Origin: Nostoc sp. KVJ20
Lineage (GTDB): Bacteria > Cyanobacteriota > Cyanobacteriia > Cyanobacteriales > Nostocaceae
Length of the DNA stretch: 50,873 bases
Assembly: GCF_001712795.1 (NCBI RefSeq)
Contig: NZ_KV757703.1
Coordinates: 23,757 to 74,629, forward strand
Reading direction: 5' to 3'
The position numbers and the translations under genes are program-made. Of this stretch, positions 1 to 7,727 are shown piece by piece; position 1 is the first letter of the stretch, and every line of letters begins with the position of its first letter. The notes under the pieces were generated by a model. That model was given only the letters and a program-made list of their open reading frames with translations, had not been told where the DNA came from and made no database searches.

Positions 1-54
1 GGACATAGTTTTTGCGTTAAGTTGACATAGCTAAGTGCTAACTATTACCGCTGT

Positions 55-79
55 TTTCAAAGGTGTCAGACCTTTGAAA
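55..79. terminator. Perfect 10-bp hairpin at the 3' end of the DUF456 gene
   Basis: TTTCAAAGGT and ACCTTTGAAA pair around a 5-nt loop, directly next to the stop codon of the minus-strand DUF456 gene. No T-run follows on that strand, so this is a possible 3'-end stabiliser rather than a clear intrinsic terminator. Confidence 0.4.
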
Positions 80-81
80 TG

Positions 82-600
82 TTAAGAACCAAATACCTGT
101 GGCCAGGTTGTCACAACGAAAACTACAACTGCTGCGATCGCTAACAACCCTTGAATCAAATTACCAACCAAAGATCCGACTACAATTCCTATACCTGCTT
201 TAACCGCCAACCCAAATTCACGACGGTAAAGATACTCACCAATAATTGCTCCCAAAAGCGGCCCTAGTAAAATTCCTAACAGCGGCCCCCCAAAAGGCAA
301 AGTTGGTAATAGTCCCAAAAATCCCACCACCAAACCGACAATTGCGCCAATTTGCCCCCACTTACTAGCTCCAGCTTGTTTTGCTCCTACATAGCTAGCT
401 AAAAAATCCACTCCGACACTGAGGAATAAAACGACAATTGTCACAATTAGGGGAATCTTGATAGCTGCAAAGGAACTACTAACGATTCCCCAAACGATAA
501 TTGCAATTAAAATTAAGCTGCTACCGGGAATGGCTGGAACTACAGCACCAATAATACCCACAACCATTACAGCAACTAATAACCAATAAATAATTTGCAT
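82..600 (-). CDS. DUF456 family membrane protein
   Basis: The 172-residue product is almost wholly hydrophobic and glycine-rich, with about four to five membrane segments. These include an N-terminal helix, a GLVVGFLGLLPTLPFGGPLLGILLGP stretch-like core (residues about 88-120, rich in Gly, Leu and Pro) and a C-terminal helix near residues 135-168. This pattern fits the DUF456 family, small inner-membrane proteins of unknown function found in many bacteria. The ATG at 600 is the only good start, and the length matches the family. The gene is divergent from the M48-like gene. No function can be assigned from context. Confidence 0.75.
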   Translation of the reverse strand: MQIIYWLLVAVMVVGIIGAVVPAIPGSSLILIAIIVWGIVSSSFAAIKIPLIVTIVVLFLSVGVDFLASYVGAKQAGASKWGQIGAIVGLVVGFLGLLPTLPFGGPLLGILLGPLLGAIIGEYLYRREFGLAVKAGIGIVVGSLVGNLIQGLLAIAAVVVFVVTTWPQVFGS

Positions 601-755
601 AGATCAATTGTAAATTTCCAAATTTCCCAGTAGGGGCGCACATCTGTAGGCACTTACTGTATATTCTATCTTGGCAAGATACCGACAAATGCTTAGTGCA
701 TAGTGTTACAACTTTGCCTAATACTTCTAAACTGCTATTTAAAAGCTCAAACCCC

Positions 756-1679
756 ATGACGCGAAAAATATTAACTGGACTGAGTTCAGAAGCCTACGAA
801 CACCCCTTTGATCGGAAAGCCTTGGCTTCTTTGCAAAATATGCCCGGTGTCTCCTTGCTACTCAAAAAAGTTAACGAATACGGCATCGATCGCTTACTCA
901 GACTGCAAAGCCTTGGTAGTGAAATCAGAGTTTCGCCCCGTAATTTTCCCGAATTACATCAAGCATTTGTAGAAACCTGCCAAATTCTTGATGTTGCTCC
1001 ACTTCCTGAATTGTATCTGTTTCGAGGCACAGGTCATATTGAAACCTACATCGTTGGGGTAGAAAAATCCCTTGTGGGTATAAATTTAGATGCAATGGAG
1101 TGGCTTAACGCAGATGAGTTGCTTTACGTTTTCGGACACGAAGTTGCTCGCATCAAGAGTCAGCACATGGTTTATCATCAAATGGCAATTGTGATGCCAA
1201 CTTTGAAAAATTTGTTGAGCAGTACCACAATGGGGGTAGGTGGCTTAGTAGCTGGTGGAATGGAACTGGGTTTGTATAATTGGCGGATGATGGCTAGGTT
1301 CACTGCTGATCGTGCTGCTTTACTAGCTTGTCAAGATATTGATGTAGCAACTACTACACTGATGAAACTCGCAGGTTTACCAGATGAGTACTTGACTACT
1401 GCTGTAATTGAAGATTTCCTTGTCCAAGCTCGTGAGTTTGCATCTAATAGCTTTGATAATGTTGATAAAGTCACCAAAATATTAAGCTATACAGAATCAA
1501 GTCTTTCCTGGGTAGTTATGCGAGCTGGTGAATTATTAAAATGGGTTGATTCAGGAGAATATAATAATTTAATTCAACAGACAAATTTAAAGACATCCGA
1601 AGAACCGGAAGAAAAAGAAGAAAAAGAAGAAAAAACACCAGAAGAAAAGGAAGGGTGGAATTTCTTGACTTCTTGGTGA
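756..1679 (+). CDS. M48-like peptidase homologue lacking two zinc ligands
   Basis: This 307-residue protein aligns by eye with cyanobacterial M48 (HtpX/Oma1-like) metallopeptidases. It has an N-terminal SEAYEHPFDRKAL region, a helix carrying the HExxH site and the downstream TADRAALLACQD motif. The site reads FGHEVARIK: His128 and Glu129 are kept but the second zinc His is Arg132. The third ligand, Glu in ExxAD of active members, is Arg181 (RFTAD). It should therefore be unable to bind zinc in the usual way. The C-terminus (about residues 276-300) is a Glu/Lys-rich low-complexity tail. An in-frame ATG lies at 696, but homologues of this type begin near MTRKILTGLSS, so the ATG at 756 is preferred. 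It looks like a pseudopeptidase with an intact reading frame. Confidence 0.75.
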   Translation: MTRKILTGLSSEAYEHPFDRKALASLQNMPGVSLLLKKVNEYGIDRLLRLQSLGSEIRVSPRNFPELHQAFVETCQILDVAPLPELYLFRGTGHIETYIVGVEKSLVGINLDAMEWLNADELLYVFGHEVARIKSQHMVYHQMAIVMPTLKNLLSSTTMGVGGLVAGGMELGLYNWRMMARFTADRAALLACQDIDVATTTLMKLAGLPDEYLTTAVIEDFLVQAREFASNSFDNVDKVTKILSYTESSLSWVVMRAGELLKWVDSGEYNNLIQQTNLKTSEEPEEKEEKEEKTPEEKEGWNFLTSW

Positions 1680-1726
1680 CTTAATAATTCGTAATTCGTA
1701 ATGACGCTACAAAATCGTGGGTTTTT

Positions 1727-1760
1727 GAGACGCGATAAATCGCCGTCTCTACAAGTGTTT
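1727..1760. repeat. Dispersed palindromic repeat, copy 1
   Basis: A hairpin (GAGACG/CGTCTC arms around CGATAAATCG) followed by TACAAGTGTTT. An inverted copy with two mismatches over 34 nt lies at 11919-11952. This is an intergenic repeat of the kind common in Nostocales. Confidence 0.75.
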
Positions 1761-1889
1761 GTGTTTCCTAGTATAGCGAGGTACAGCTTAACCTCACCTT
1801 TATAAATCTGTGGTTTATGTCTCCTCTTCTTAGTAAGGAGAGGGGCTGGAGATGAGGTTTCGATGTGTACTTTATGTTTCTGGGAATGA

Positions 1890-2528
1890 CTATAAAGTTG
1901 AGCTAAGAGAAACGGCTAATTTATCAGCAATTCCCGCAATCCAGTTTTCATCTTGTTTGGTGTAACTACGAGGAGCATTCGCTGCCAAAATTAGCGCACC
2001 TTGGTTGCCAATAGGTTGACAAATTACACCTTGAGTATTTTCTGGTAAATAATCAAATTCAAACCTACCTGGATATATTTTTAGAGCGACTAGATAAATC
2101 GGTTTTTGTTTTTCGAGTACCTGTTTTAAGATTACTCCTGGTACAACTTCAGATTTAGTACCTAGAATACCGCGACGCAACAAAACTTTACCTTGATAAA
2201 AAACCACAAGCGATCGCGTCACTGTATTAGTTAACAATAAATGAGATGCCCACGCTAGCTCTGTTTTCACTGTATCTGGTAAATCTGCTGCTAATACAAA
2301 ACCTTCTTCTCCAATTAGTTCTACAGTATCAGGCGATCGCGGCTGAACTTGCTGCCAAATTAAACCCGTCAAAATTAACACCGCACTCAAAATCACGCCC
2401 ACCACATCACCACGCGATTGAGACTGGGTTAATTCTGGTGTCAATAAACGGTTAATCAATAAAAGTACAGCGCCTAACCCACCCACGACAATGGGTAGAC
2501 GCCGCAAAACTCGATTGTCATTTGTCAT
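1890..2528 (-). CDS. CCB-like cofactor assembly protein (cytochrome b6f complex C, subunit B type)
   Basis: The 212-residue protein has two N-terminal membrane segments (about residues 10-27 and 42-58) followed by a soluble domain of about 150 residues resembling a GAF-like fold. The pattern matches the CCB2/CCB4-type family (DUF2930), annotated in cyanobacteria as cofactor assembly of complex C subunit B. In plastids these proteins help attach haem ci covalently to cytochrome b6. Motifs used are GEEGFVLAADLP and the C-terminal GNQGALILAANAPRS...QDENWIAGIADKL pattern. The ATG start lies inside a TGACAAA heptad repeat, so the first residues (MTNDN) are repeat-derived; a TTG at codon 8 is an alternative start. 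Family assignment is from memory of the pattern. Confidence 0.7.
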   Translation of the reverse strand: MTNDNRVLRRLPIVVGGLGAVLLLINRLLTPELTQSQSRGDVVGVILSAVLILTGLIWQQVQPRSPDTVELIGEEGFVLAADLPDTVKTELAWASHLLLTNTVTRSLVVFYQGKVLLRRGILGTKSEVVPGVILKQVLEKQKPIYLVALKIYPGRFEFDYLPENTQGVICQPIGNQGALILAANAPRSYTKQDENWIAGIADKLAVSLSSTL

Positions 2529-2557
2529 TTGTCATTTGTCATTGGGCATTGGGCATG
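2515..2557. repeat. Short tandem heptanucleotide repeats (TTTGTCA then TTGGGCA type)
   Basis: Three TTTGTCA-type units pass into ATTGGGCATTGGGCAT. They overlap the start codon of the CCB-like gene. C/T-rich degenerate repeats (CCCCTGCT type) continue at about 2640-2705. These STRR tracts are typical of heterocyst-forming cyanobacteria. Confidence 0.85.
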
Positions 2558-2705
2558 GGTAAGAAGGGTAAAGGGGAATGGGTAAGGGGGAAAGGGTTTA
2601 TTTCTTCATCCTTTACCCTTTACCCTTTAACCTTTTCCCCTCTCTTGTTGCTTCCCCTGCTCCCCCTGCTCCCCTGCTTCCCCTCCTGCCCCCTGCCTCA
2701 TCTCC

Positions 2706-3434
2706 TCACTCCTCTCCTGGTTCAATAATCCGCTGGAAAAGATAACCAGTTCCCCGCGCTGTAAGAATCAATTCCGGGTTGCTAGGATCATCTTCTAACT
2801 TTGCCCGCAAACGGGATATATGCACATCTACTACGCGGGTATCCACATGACGTTCTGGTGTATAACCCCAAACTTCCTGCAAAATTTCCGAACGAGAAAA
2901 AGCTTCTCCAGAGCGACTGACTAACAACTCTAACAAGCTGAACTCCATACCCGTCAATCGAATTCGCTCATCGCCTTTGTAGACTTGTCGCTTATTTGTA
3001 TCGATTTTAATATTAGCGACATGGATTACCCCAGAACTGGGAATGCCAGAAGCACCGTTTTTATCTACTCGCCGCAGCACTGAGCGAATTCGGGCTTCTA
3101 GCTCCTTGGGGGAAAATGGTTTAACTACGTAGTCATCAGCACCCAATTCTAGCCCGGTGATCCGATCGGCTACATCACCCAAGGCTGTTAGCATAATAAT
3201 GGGGACATCTGATTCTTTTCGTAATTCTTGACATACACCATAGCCATCTAGCTTTGGCATCATTACATCTAAAACTACCAAGTCTGGCTCAGTTTTGCGA
3301 AAAGTTTCCAAAGCTTCTTCCCCATCGCCAGCCGTCACTACATCGTAGCCAATCATGGAAAGACGCGTTTCCAAAATCCGGCGAATGCTGGCTTCGTCGT
3401 CTACCACCAAGATTTTTTCTTTATGGCTTTCCAA
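2706..3434 (-). CDS. rpaB: Response regulator RpaB (OmpR family)
   Basis: RpaB is the essential cyanobacterial OmpR-type regulator. It binds HLR1 promoter elements and controls high-light, photosystem and redox-responsive genes, usually with the kinase NblS/Hik33. The receiver domain (about residues 8-120) has the acidic pair, the phospho-Asp in VVLDVMMPKLDG, the conserved Thr in MLTALG and the Lys in VVKPF. A winged-helix domain fills about residues 140-235 (RSEILQEVWGY, VDVHISRLRAKL, GTGYLF). The frame opens with TTG at 3443, but an AGGAG at 3446-3450 lies only 2 nt from it and 11 nt from the TTG at 3434. The latter gives MESHKEKILVVDD, matching known RpaB N-termini. It is divergent from radA across about 170 bp. 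Confidence 0.93.
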   Translation of the reverse strand: MESHKEKILVVDDEASIRRILETRLSMIGYDVVTAGDGEEALETFRKTEPDLVVLDVMMPKLDGYGVCQELRKESDVPIIMLTALGDVADRITGLELGADDYVVKPFSPKELEARIRSVLRRVDKNGASGIPSSGVIHVANIKIDTNKRQVYKGDERIRLTGMEFSLLELLVSRSGEAFSRSEILQEVWGYTPERHVDTRVVDVHISRLRAKLEDDPSNPELILTARGTGYLFQRIIEPGEE

Positions 3435-3604
3435 GTTTTTCAACGCTCCTTGACTAAAAATTTACATGATTAATTTTTAATACCATATTATTAAGATATC
3501 ATTCCATCAATTGATTTGGAAAAAGCTCCAAATACTACTATTATTGGTTTTTAGTTTTTTTCAAGAATTAAGTAAATATTAAGATTATTTAATAAGATTT
3601 AAGA

Positions 3605-5131
3605 ATGGCAAAGCCAAAAACCTTTTTCACTTGTAATGAATGTGGAGCAGAATCGCCCCAGTGGTTTGGTAAGTGTCCAGCTTGCGGTACTTACAACTCT
3701 CTAGAAGAACAAATTTCTATTCAATCCTCAGTAGATGTACCCAGTCGGGGGGGAGTAAGCAGTTGGCAATCCGCTCAAGGCAATGGCAAATCTCATAATA
3801 AACCAGCTAAAGCGCGAGCCTCTTTAACATTCGATCAAATTACGGATCGCCAAATTGCCCGCTGGGAGTCTGGTTATGGAGAATTAGATCGGGTGCTTGG
3901 GGGTGGGGTTGTCCCCGGCTCTATGGTGCTGATTGGTGGTGATCCGGGTATTGGTAAATCCACTTTATTGCTGCAAGTCTCTAATCAATTAGCACAGAAA
4001 TATCGTATCCTTTACGTAACTGGTGAAGAATCTGGACAGCAGGTAAAATTACGAGCTTCCCGTTTAGGAGTATCAAAAACTCTAAGTTTGGTTAATGAGG
4101 AGAAAGCTGAAGTAGTAGTAGATCCTACACTTCCCATAGACCCTGACAGTATAGGTGCAGATTTATATGTATTACCGGAAACAGATTTAGAAGAAATTTT
4201 ACGAGAAATAGACTCTCTGAAGCCAAACGTGGCAGTGATTGATAGTATTCAAACGGTGTTCTTTCCAGCGCTGACTTCTGCACCAGGTTCGGTGGCTCAG
4301 GTACGGGAATGTACAGCAGCATTGATGAAGGTGGCGAAGCATGAAGATGTCACCATGCTCATTGTGGGGCACGTTACCAAAGAAGGAGCGATCGCTGGGC
4401 CAAAAGTTTTAGAACATTTAGTAGATACAGTATTGTATTTTGAAGGCGATCGCTTTGCCTCTCATCGGTTATTACGCACAGTTAAAAACCGCTTCGGTGC
4501 AACTCACGAAATCGGTATTTTTGAAATGGTTACAGATGGATTGCGGGAAGTCTCCAATCCCTCAGAGCTATTTTTAGGCAACCGTGACGATCCTGCTCCC
4601 GGTACTGCCATTGTCGTTGCTTGTGAAGGCACTCGCCCCATCGTTGTGGAATTGCAAGCTTTGGTTAGTCCCACCAGTTACCCTTCCCCTCGTCGTGCTG
4701 CCACTGGTATAGATTACAACCGTCTGGTGCAAATTCTCGCCGTCTTAGAAAAACGGGTGGGAATTCCCATGTCCAAGTTAGATTCCTACGTTGCTTCTGC
4801 GGGTGGGTTAAATGTGGAAGAACCGGCGGTAGATTTGGGAATTGCGATCGCAATCGTTGCCAGTTTCCGCGATCGCATCGTCGATCCCGGTACAGTATTA
4901 ATCGGTGAAGTTGGGTTAGGTGGACAAGTGCGATCGGTTTCCCAAATGGAACTGCGATTGAAAGAAGCTGCTAAGTTGGGATTTAAACGAGCGATCGTGC
5001 CCAAAGGGACAAAATTTCCCGACTTGAATATTGAGATATTACCAGTATCTAAAGTGATAGATGCAATTATCGCCGCAATCCCGCATCAAGAACTGACAGC
5101 AGAGGATTTAGAACCCGATGAAGATGAGTAA
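3605..5131 (+). CDS. radA: DNA repair protein RadA (Sms)
   Basis: RadA is a RecA-like ATPase that helps process recombination intermediates and branch-migrate DNA. The N-terminus has the C4 zinc finger (CNECGAESPQWFGKCPACG, about residues 10-28). The ATPase core follows with Walker A GGDPGIGKST (about residues 117-126), a Walker B region ending AVIDSIQT, and the RadA signature KNRFG near residue 295. The C-terminal third is the Lon-protease-like domain (YVASAGGLNVEEPAVDLGIA, GEVGLGGQVRSV). The length of 508 residues is usual allowing for the acidic C-terminal tail. The head-to-head arrangement with rpaB leaves a shared promoter region at 3435-3604. Confidence 0.95.
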   Translation: MAKPKTFFTCNECGAESPQWFGKCPACGTYNSLEEQISIQSSVDVPSRGGVSSWQSAQGNGKSHNKPAKARASLTFDQITDRQIARWESGYGELDRVLGGGVVPGSMVLIGGDPGIGKSTLLLQVSNQLAQKYRILYVTGEESGQQVKLRASRLGVSKTLSLVNEEKAEVVVDPTLPIDPDSIGADLYVLPETDLEEILREIDSLKPNVAVIDSIQTVFFPALTSAPGSVAQVRECTAALMKVAKHEDVTMLIVGHVTKEGAIAGPKVLEHLVDTVLYFEGDRFASHRLLRTVKNRFGATHEIGIFEMVTDGLREVSNPSELFLGNRDDPAPGTAIVVACEGTRPIVVELQALVSPTSYPSPRRAATGIDYNRLVQILAVLEKRVGIPMSKLDSYVASAGGLNVEEPAVDLGIAIAIVASFRDRIVDPGTVLIGEVGLGGQVRSVSQMELRLKEAAKLGFKRAIVPKGTKFPDLNIEILPVSKVIDAIIAAIPHQELTAEDLEPDEDE

Positions 5132-5203
5132 GGATAACGGGGAGATGAGGGAGAATAACTCCTAACTCAACAGCCCCTTTTGCACACCAAAGGAAAACCC
5201 ACG

Positions 5204-5908
5204 ATGACAACCCTCACCCAAGACTACCAAATAACTTGGGAAAAACTACCCGATGATTACAAACTCCCAGACGATCCAGTGGACAACATCAACCAACCAG
5301 CCTTGGCTGCTGCACTTACAGAAAGCCTACAATTAGACGGAAAAATTTCAGCTAACGCCCTAGCAACAACTAATTACGGTATTTGTGCCACTATAAACAA
5401 CAAAATAGTCATTAAAGCCCCTGATTGGGCTTTCATTGCCAAAATTAATGTTAGTAGAGAAGAAGTAATACGCAGTTACACACCTCAACTACAGGGTGAC
5501 ATTCCCGTAATTGTGATGGAATTTGTTTCCGATACACAGGAGACAGAGTATTCTATCAAAGCAACATATCCCCCAGGAAAATGGTTTTTCTACGAGCGCA
5601 TTTTAAAAGTACCAAACTACATCATCTTTGAGCCAGATAGCGGCAGTTTAGAGATGTATCGCTTACAAAACGAACAGTACATTTTGCAAGAGTCTGATCA
5701 AAACCAACGCTACTGGATAGCAGAAATGAATCTTTACCTTGGGGTATGGCAAGGGACTCGTGAAAATCGTACAGGAAAGTGGTTAAGGTGGTGGGATGAA
5801 CAAGGAAACTTTTTACCTTGGGGAACAGAATTAGCCGAACAAGAACGCCAACGTGCTGAACGACTAGCAGCACAATTGCGGGCGGCGGGAATTGAACCAG
5901 AAGATTAG
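5204..5908 (+). CDS. Uma2 family (DUF820) nuclease-fold protein
   Basis: This is a 234-residue member of the Uma2/DUF820 group, greatly expanded in cyanobacteria and built on a PD-(D/E)XK restriction-endonuclease fold; cellular roles are largely unknown. Visible elements are the N-terminal TWEKLPDDYKLPDDPVDN region, KAPDWAFIAKI (candidate PD), VIVMEFVSD (candidate acidic residue on the next strand), a K in SIKATYPPGKW and the NYIIFEPDSG strand. The C-terminus is a basic/acidic helix (EQERQRAERLAAQLRAAGIEPED) usual for the family. The frame extends to a TTG at 5180, but the ATG at 5204 has AAAGGA 11 nt upstream. A hairpin terminator follows. Confidence 0.85.
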   Translation: MTTLTQDYQITWEKLPDDYKLPDDPVDNINQPALAAALTESLQLDGKISANALATTNYGICATINNKIVIKAPDWAFIAKINVSREEVIRSYTPQLQGDIPVIVMEFVSDTQETEYSIKATYPPGKWFFYERILKVPNYIIFEPDSGSLEMYRLQNEQYILQESDQNQRYWIAEMNLYLGVWQGTRENRTGKWLRWWDEQGNFLPWGTELAEQERQRAERLAAQLRAAGIEPED

Positions 5909-5931
5909 ACTTACTGTAAATAATTTAGGTT

Positions 5932-5971
5932 TGCTAGATTAGCGAAAAATTTGCTAAATCTAGCATTTTTG
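5932..5971 (+). terminator. Intrinsic terminator after the Uma2 gene
   Basis: GCTAGATT-AGC pairs with GCT-AAATCTAGC, followed by ATTTTTG. It lies about 25 nt after the stop codon. Confidence 0.7.
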
Positions 5972-6187
5972 TAGAAAGATGAAATTTTAAATAATACCAA
6001 TTAACGCTAAAAATTGAGATTATTTTTGTTAACTAGGGCTTGCTAATACTACCAAAGGTAAGGCTAATTTATTCCTGTTAAAATTTGAAACCTATTAATA
6101 ATAATTTTCAAGTTTGTAAGCTAACTCAAAATTTTGCATAACAGATCATATTGACAATTGATTCTTCTGCTGAAATAATTTAAAGAG

Positions 6188-6221
6188 AAAATAGATGCTA
6201 AAAATAGCATCTATTTTTCTT
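6188..6221. terminator. Bidirectional terminator closing the peptide locus
   Basis: A perfect 12-bp stem (AAAATAGATGCT/AGCATCTATTTT) with a 6-nt A-rich loop. A T-rich tract follows on the plus strand, and a weaker one (ATTTTCTCTTT) on the minus strand. It could end both the Uma2 transcript and the minus-strand precursor transcript. Confidence 0.65.
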
Positions 6222-6256
6222 AAGATTAGTCCTTAATTTCAATGCATTAATAGAAT

Positions 6257-6329
6257 TTGGGAGACGGCTTAAACTCTCTCATAACTTGATTTATCCTGAG
6301 CGAGTTATGTTATTTTTGCACTCTCCCAA
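6257..6329 (-). ncRNA. Putative structured element, copy 1
   Basis: The ends pair perfectly (TTGGGAGA/TCTCCCAA). Inside, AACTCTCTCA pairs with TGAGCGAGTT with one central mismatch. Related elements occur at 6978-7039 and 12209-12270 with different but still complementary outer stems. This copy lies 57 nt downstream of the precursor gene 6387-6539. It could be an RNA element or a mobile palindrome; the strand is inferred from the neighbouring genes. Confidence 0.45.
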
Positions 6330-6386
6330 TTAATTGGGAAGTTGAAATCAAGACATTATACAGTCTTTAGGCTTTGCTAATTTAGA

Positions 6387-6539
6387 TCAGAAGAAGAGGC
6401 GTCTATAGAAACGAGGTCTATAGAAGCGATGCCTACGCAATGGCACTATGTAAAAACCATATCTTCCCCCAGATAAAAGTTCCTGTTCTTCTATGGATAA
6501 CTCTACAAGTAAATCGGGTGTGATGATTTGATTTGACAT
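6387..6539 (-). CDS. Small double-glycine precursor peptide A (50 aa, arginine/aromatic-rich)
   Basis: The ORF is only 50 codons. Its leader begins MSNQIITPDLLVELSIEEQ and ends LLSGG at residue 25. That nearly matches the leaders of the genes at 7050 and 12973, so it is a C39-type double-glycine leader. The predicted mature peptide is residues 26-50, RYGFYIVPLRR followed by RFYRP/RFYRR units. It has eight Arg, one His, nine Phe/Tyr and no acidic residue. The RFYR units come from a 15-nt tandem duplication. GTGAGG sits exactly 9 nt before the ATG, as in three sister loci. It is the last gene of a run HlyD-transporter-C-B-A on the minus strand. Role inferred: exported antimicrobial or signalling peptide. 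The 3' part includes a dispersed-repeat word (GCGATGCCTAC at 6426-6436), so the tail may be recent. Confidence 0.7.
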   Translation of the reverse strand: MSNQIITPDLLVELSIEEQELLSGGRYGFYIVPLRRHRFYRPRFYRRLFF

Positions 6540-6554
6540 GATTGTTTGCCTCAC
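6540..6554 (-). promoter_or_regulatory. Shared RBS layout GTGAGG-N9-ATG (precursor A)
   Basis: GTGAGG followed by GCAAACAATC-like spacing of 9 nt before the ATG. The same element and spacing occur before precursor B (7263-7277), the decayed precursor (12750-12764) and precursor D (13252-13266), which points to common descent of the four loci. Confidence 0.7.
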
Positions 6555-6977
6555 TTTTGGATATAGGTTTTACACACCTGTCTATAAACAATTTAGGTGA
6601 GTAACACTTATGCTTTTACTTCTACATATTTTTTTTAAAAGATTCAACTATCCAAAAGTTATAAATTAATAAACTATATTTCTCTAGCAATTCTATTTGA
6701 TTTATGAGAATTACAAATCAGATATCCCTAATTTATTAAACAAGCGGGATATATTATTGAGTGCGTAATGATTAATTATGGCTATTGTTAAAAATAGGTA
6801 GGCATCCATGATGACACAATATCTTCATGGATGCAAAATCACGGCTAAAGCCTTGTCTTGAGTTTTCCCGGAAAAATTACTCGTCAAGTAGTCAAAACTA
6901 CTTGCAGAAAGGTAAACACTAATCCTAGCAGTTTCCTTGCTTGTCTTCGGTCTGCTAATTTAGCGCCTTAACAAAAC

Positions 6978-7039
6978 ATAAGAGACTGCCAAACTATCTC
7001 AAAATCTGATTGATATTGAGCAAGTTATATGAGTCTTAT
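6978..7039 (-). ncRNA. Putative structured element, copy 2
   Basis: Outer ends ATAAGA/TCTTAT pair. The inner AACTATCTCA pairs with TGAGCAAGTT apart from two central mismatches. It starts 11 nt downstream of precursor gene B (ends 7050). The outer stem sequence differs from the other copies but stays complementary, which supports a structured RNA or a palindromic repeat. Confidence 0.45.
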
Positions 7040-7049
7040 TCTGGACTCA

Positions 7050-7262
7050 TTACTCAACACCTTTTCCGTTTTCTCCATTGCTTTCATCCTTGGACTCAGG
7101 AAGTCCTCTAACAATGCCGAAAAGTTGAACAGGATACCTCTTTTCACCGTATCTTAAAACGCCTCTAGTTCTAATAAAGCCATTTTCCCCTCCAGATAGA
7201 AGCTGTTGTTCTTCTGTGGATAAGTCCACAAGCAAATCAGATTTCATGGTTCGAATCGACAT
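7050..7262 (-). CDS. Small double-glycine precursor peptide B (70 aa)
   Basis: The leader (MSIRTMKSDLLVDLSTEEQ, ending LLSGG at residue 25) is nearly the same as those of precursors A and D. The predicted mature part has 45 residues: a basic, hydrophobic first half (GFIRTRGVLRYGEKRYPVQLFGIVRGL) and a hydrophilic, acidic second half (PESKDESNGENGKGVE). GTGAGG lies 9 nt before the ATG. It is encoded after the transporter and precursor C on the same strand, so it is a likely substrate of the C39 peptidase-transporter. No cysteine or modification-site pattern is visible. The mature part is not recognised. Confidence 0.75.
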   Translation of the reverse strand: MSIRTMKSDLLVDLSTEEQQLLSGGENGFIRTRGVLRYGEKRYPVQLFGIVRGLPESKDESNGENGKGVE

Positions 7263-7727
7263 AATTGATTACCTCACTTACTAATGTATAGATATTACAA
7301 ACTATGTGTACAACATATATTTTGTAATATCTATACTTTTATTTATAGCGAGAGCAAATAAAGATTAAACTATCCTAAAGTTAGAAATATAAAATACAAA
7401 TCTATAGCTTTTGATTTATATTTTACCCTATCCTAGGTTGAATGATTTTTAATAAATAAACTACAATTTTTATGGCTTTTGTTATGTAAAAAATATTACT
7501 GATTTATAATCTTTTCAAAGGATTATTATTTTTAGAGTATTCTTTGCTTAATACTTTTGTTTTAGACTACAAAGCTTTATTTTAAGCTATTTATTTATCT
7601 GAAGAAATATGTATATATGGCAATAATGAATAATTATAATCAACAAAATTCCCGACTTGTTGAGAAGCCGGGGATCTGAGGTTTACAATTAGTCCAAACT
7701 CAAGATTTTAAATTCAAAAAGCTACAA
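7263..7727. other. Gap between precursor genes B and C
   Basis: Strongly AT-rich, with no supported gene. At 7651-7674 there is an imperfect hairpin (CCCGACTT/AAGCCGGGG) of the dispersed type often seen in Nostoc intergenic DNA. It lies about 55 nt past the stop of gene C. The right-hand neighbour of the gap is gene C on the minus strand. Confidence 0.55.

Larger units (their letters stand above)
6540..7049. other. Gap between precursor genes A and B
   Basis: AT-rich sequence with no supported gene. It contains the RBS of gene A at its left end and structured element copy 2 at 6978-7039. GTCAAGTAGTCAAAACTACTTG near 6890 is a small imperfect palindrome. Nothing else was recognised. Confidence 0.6.
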
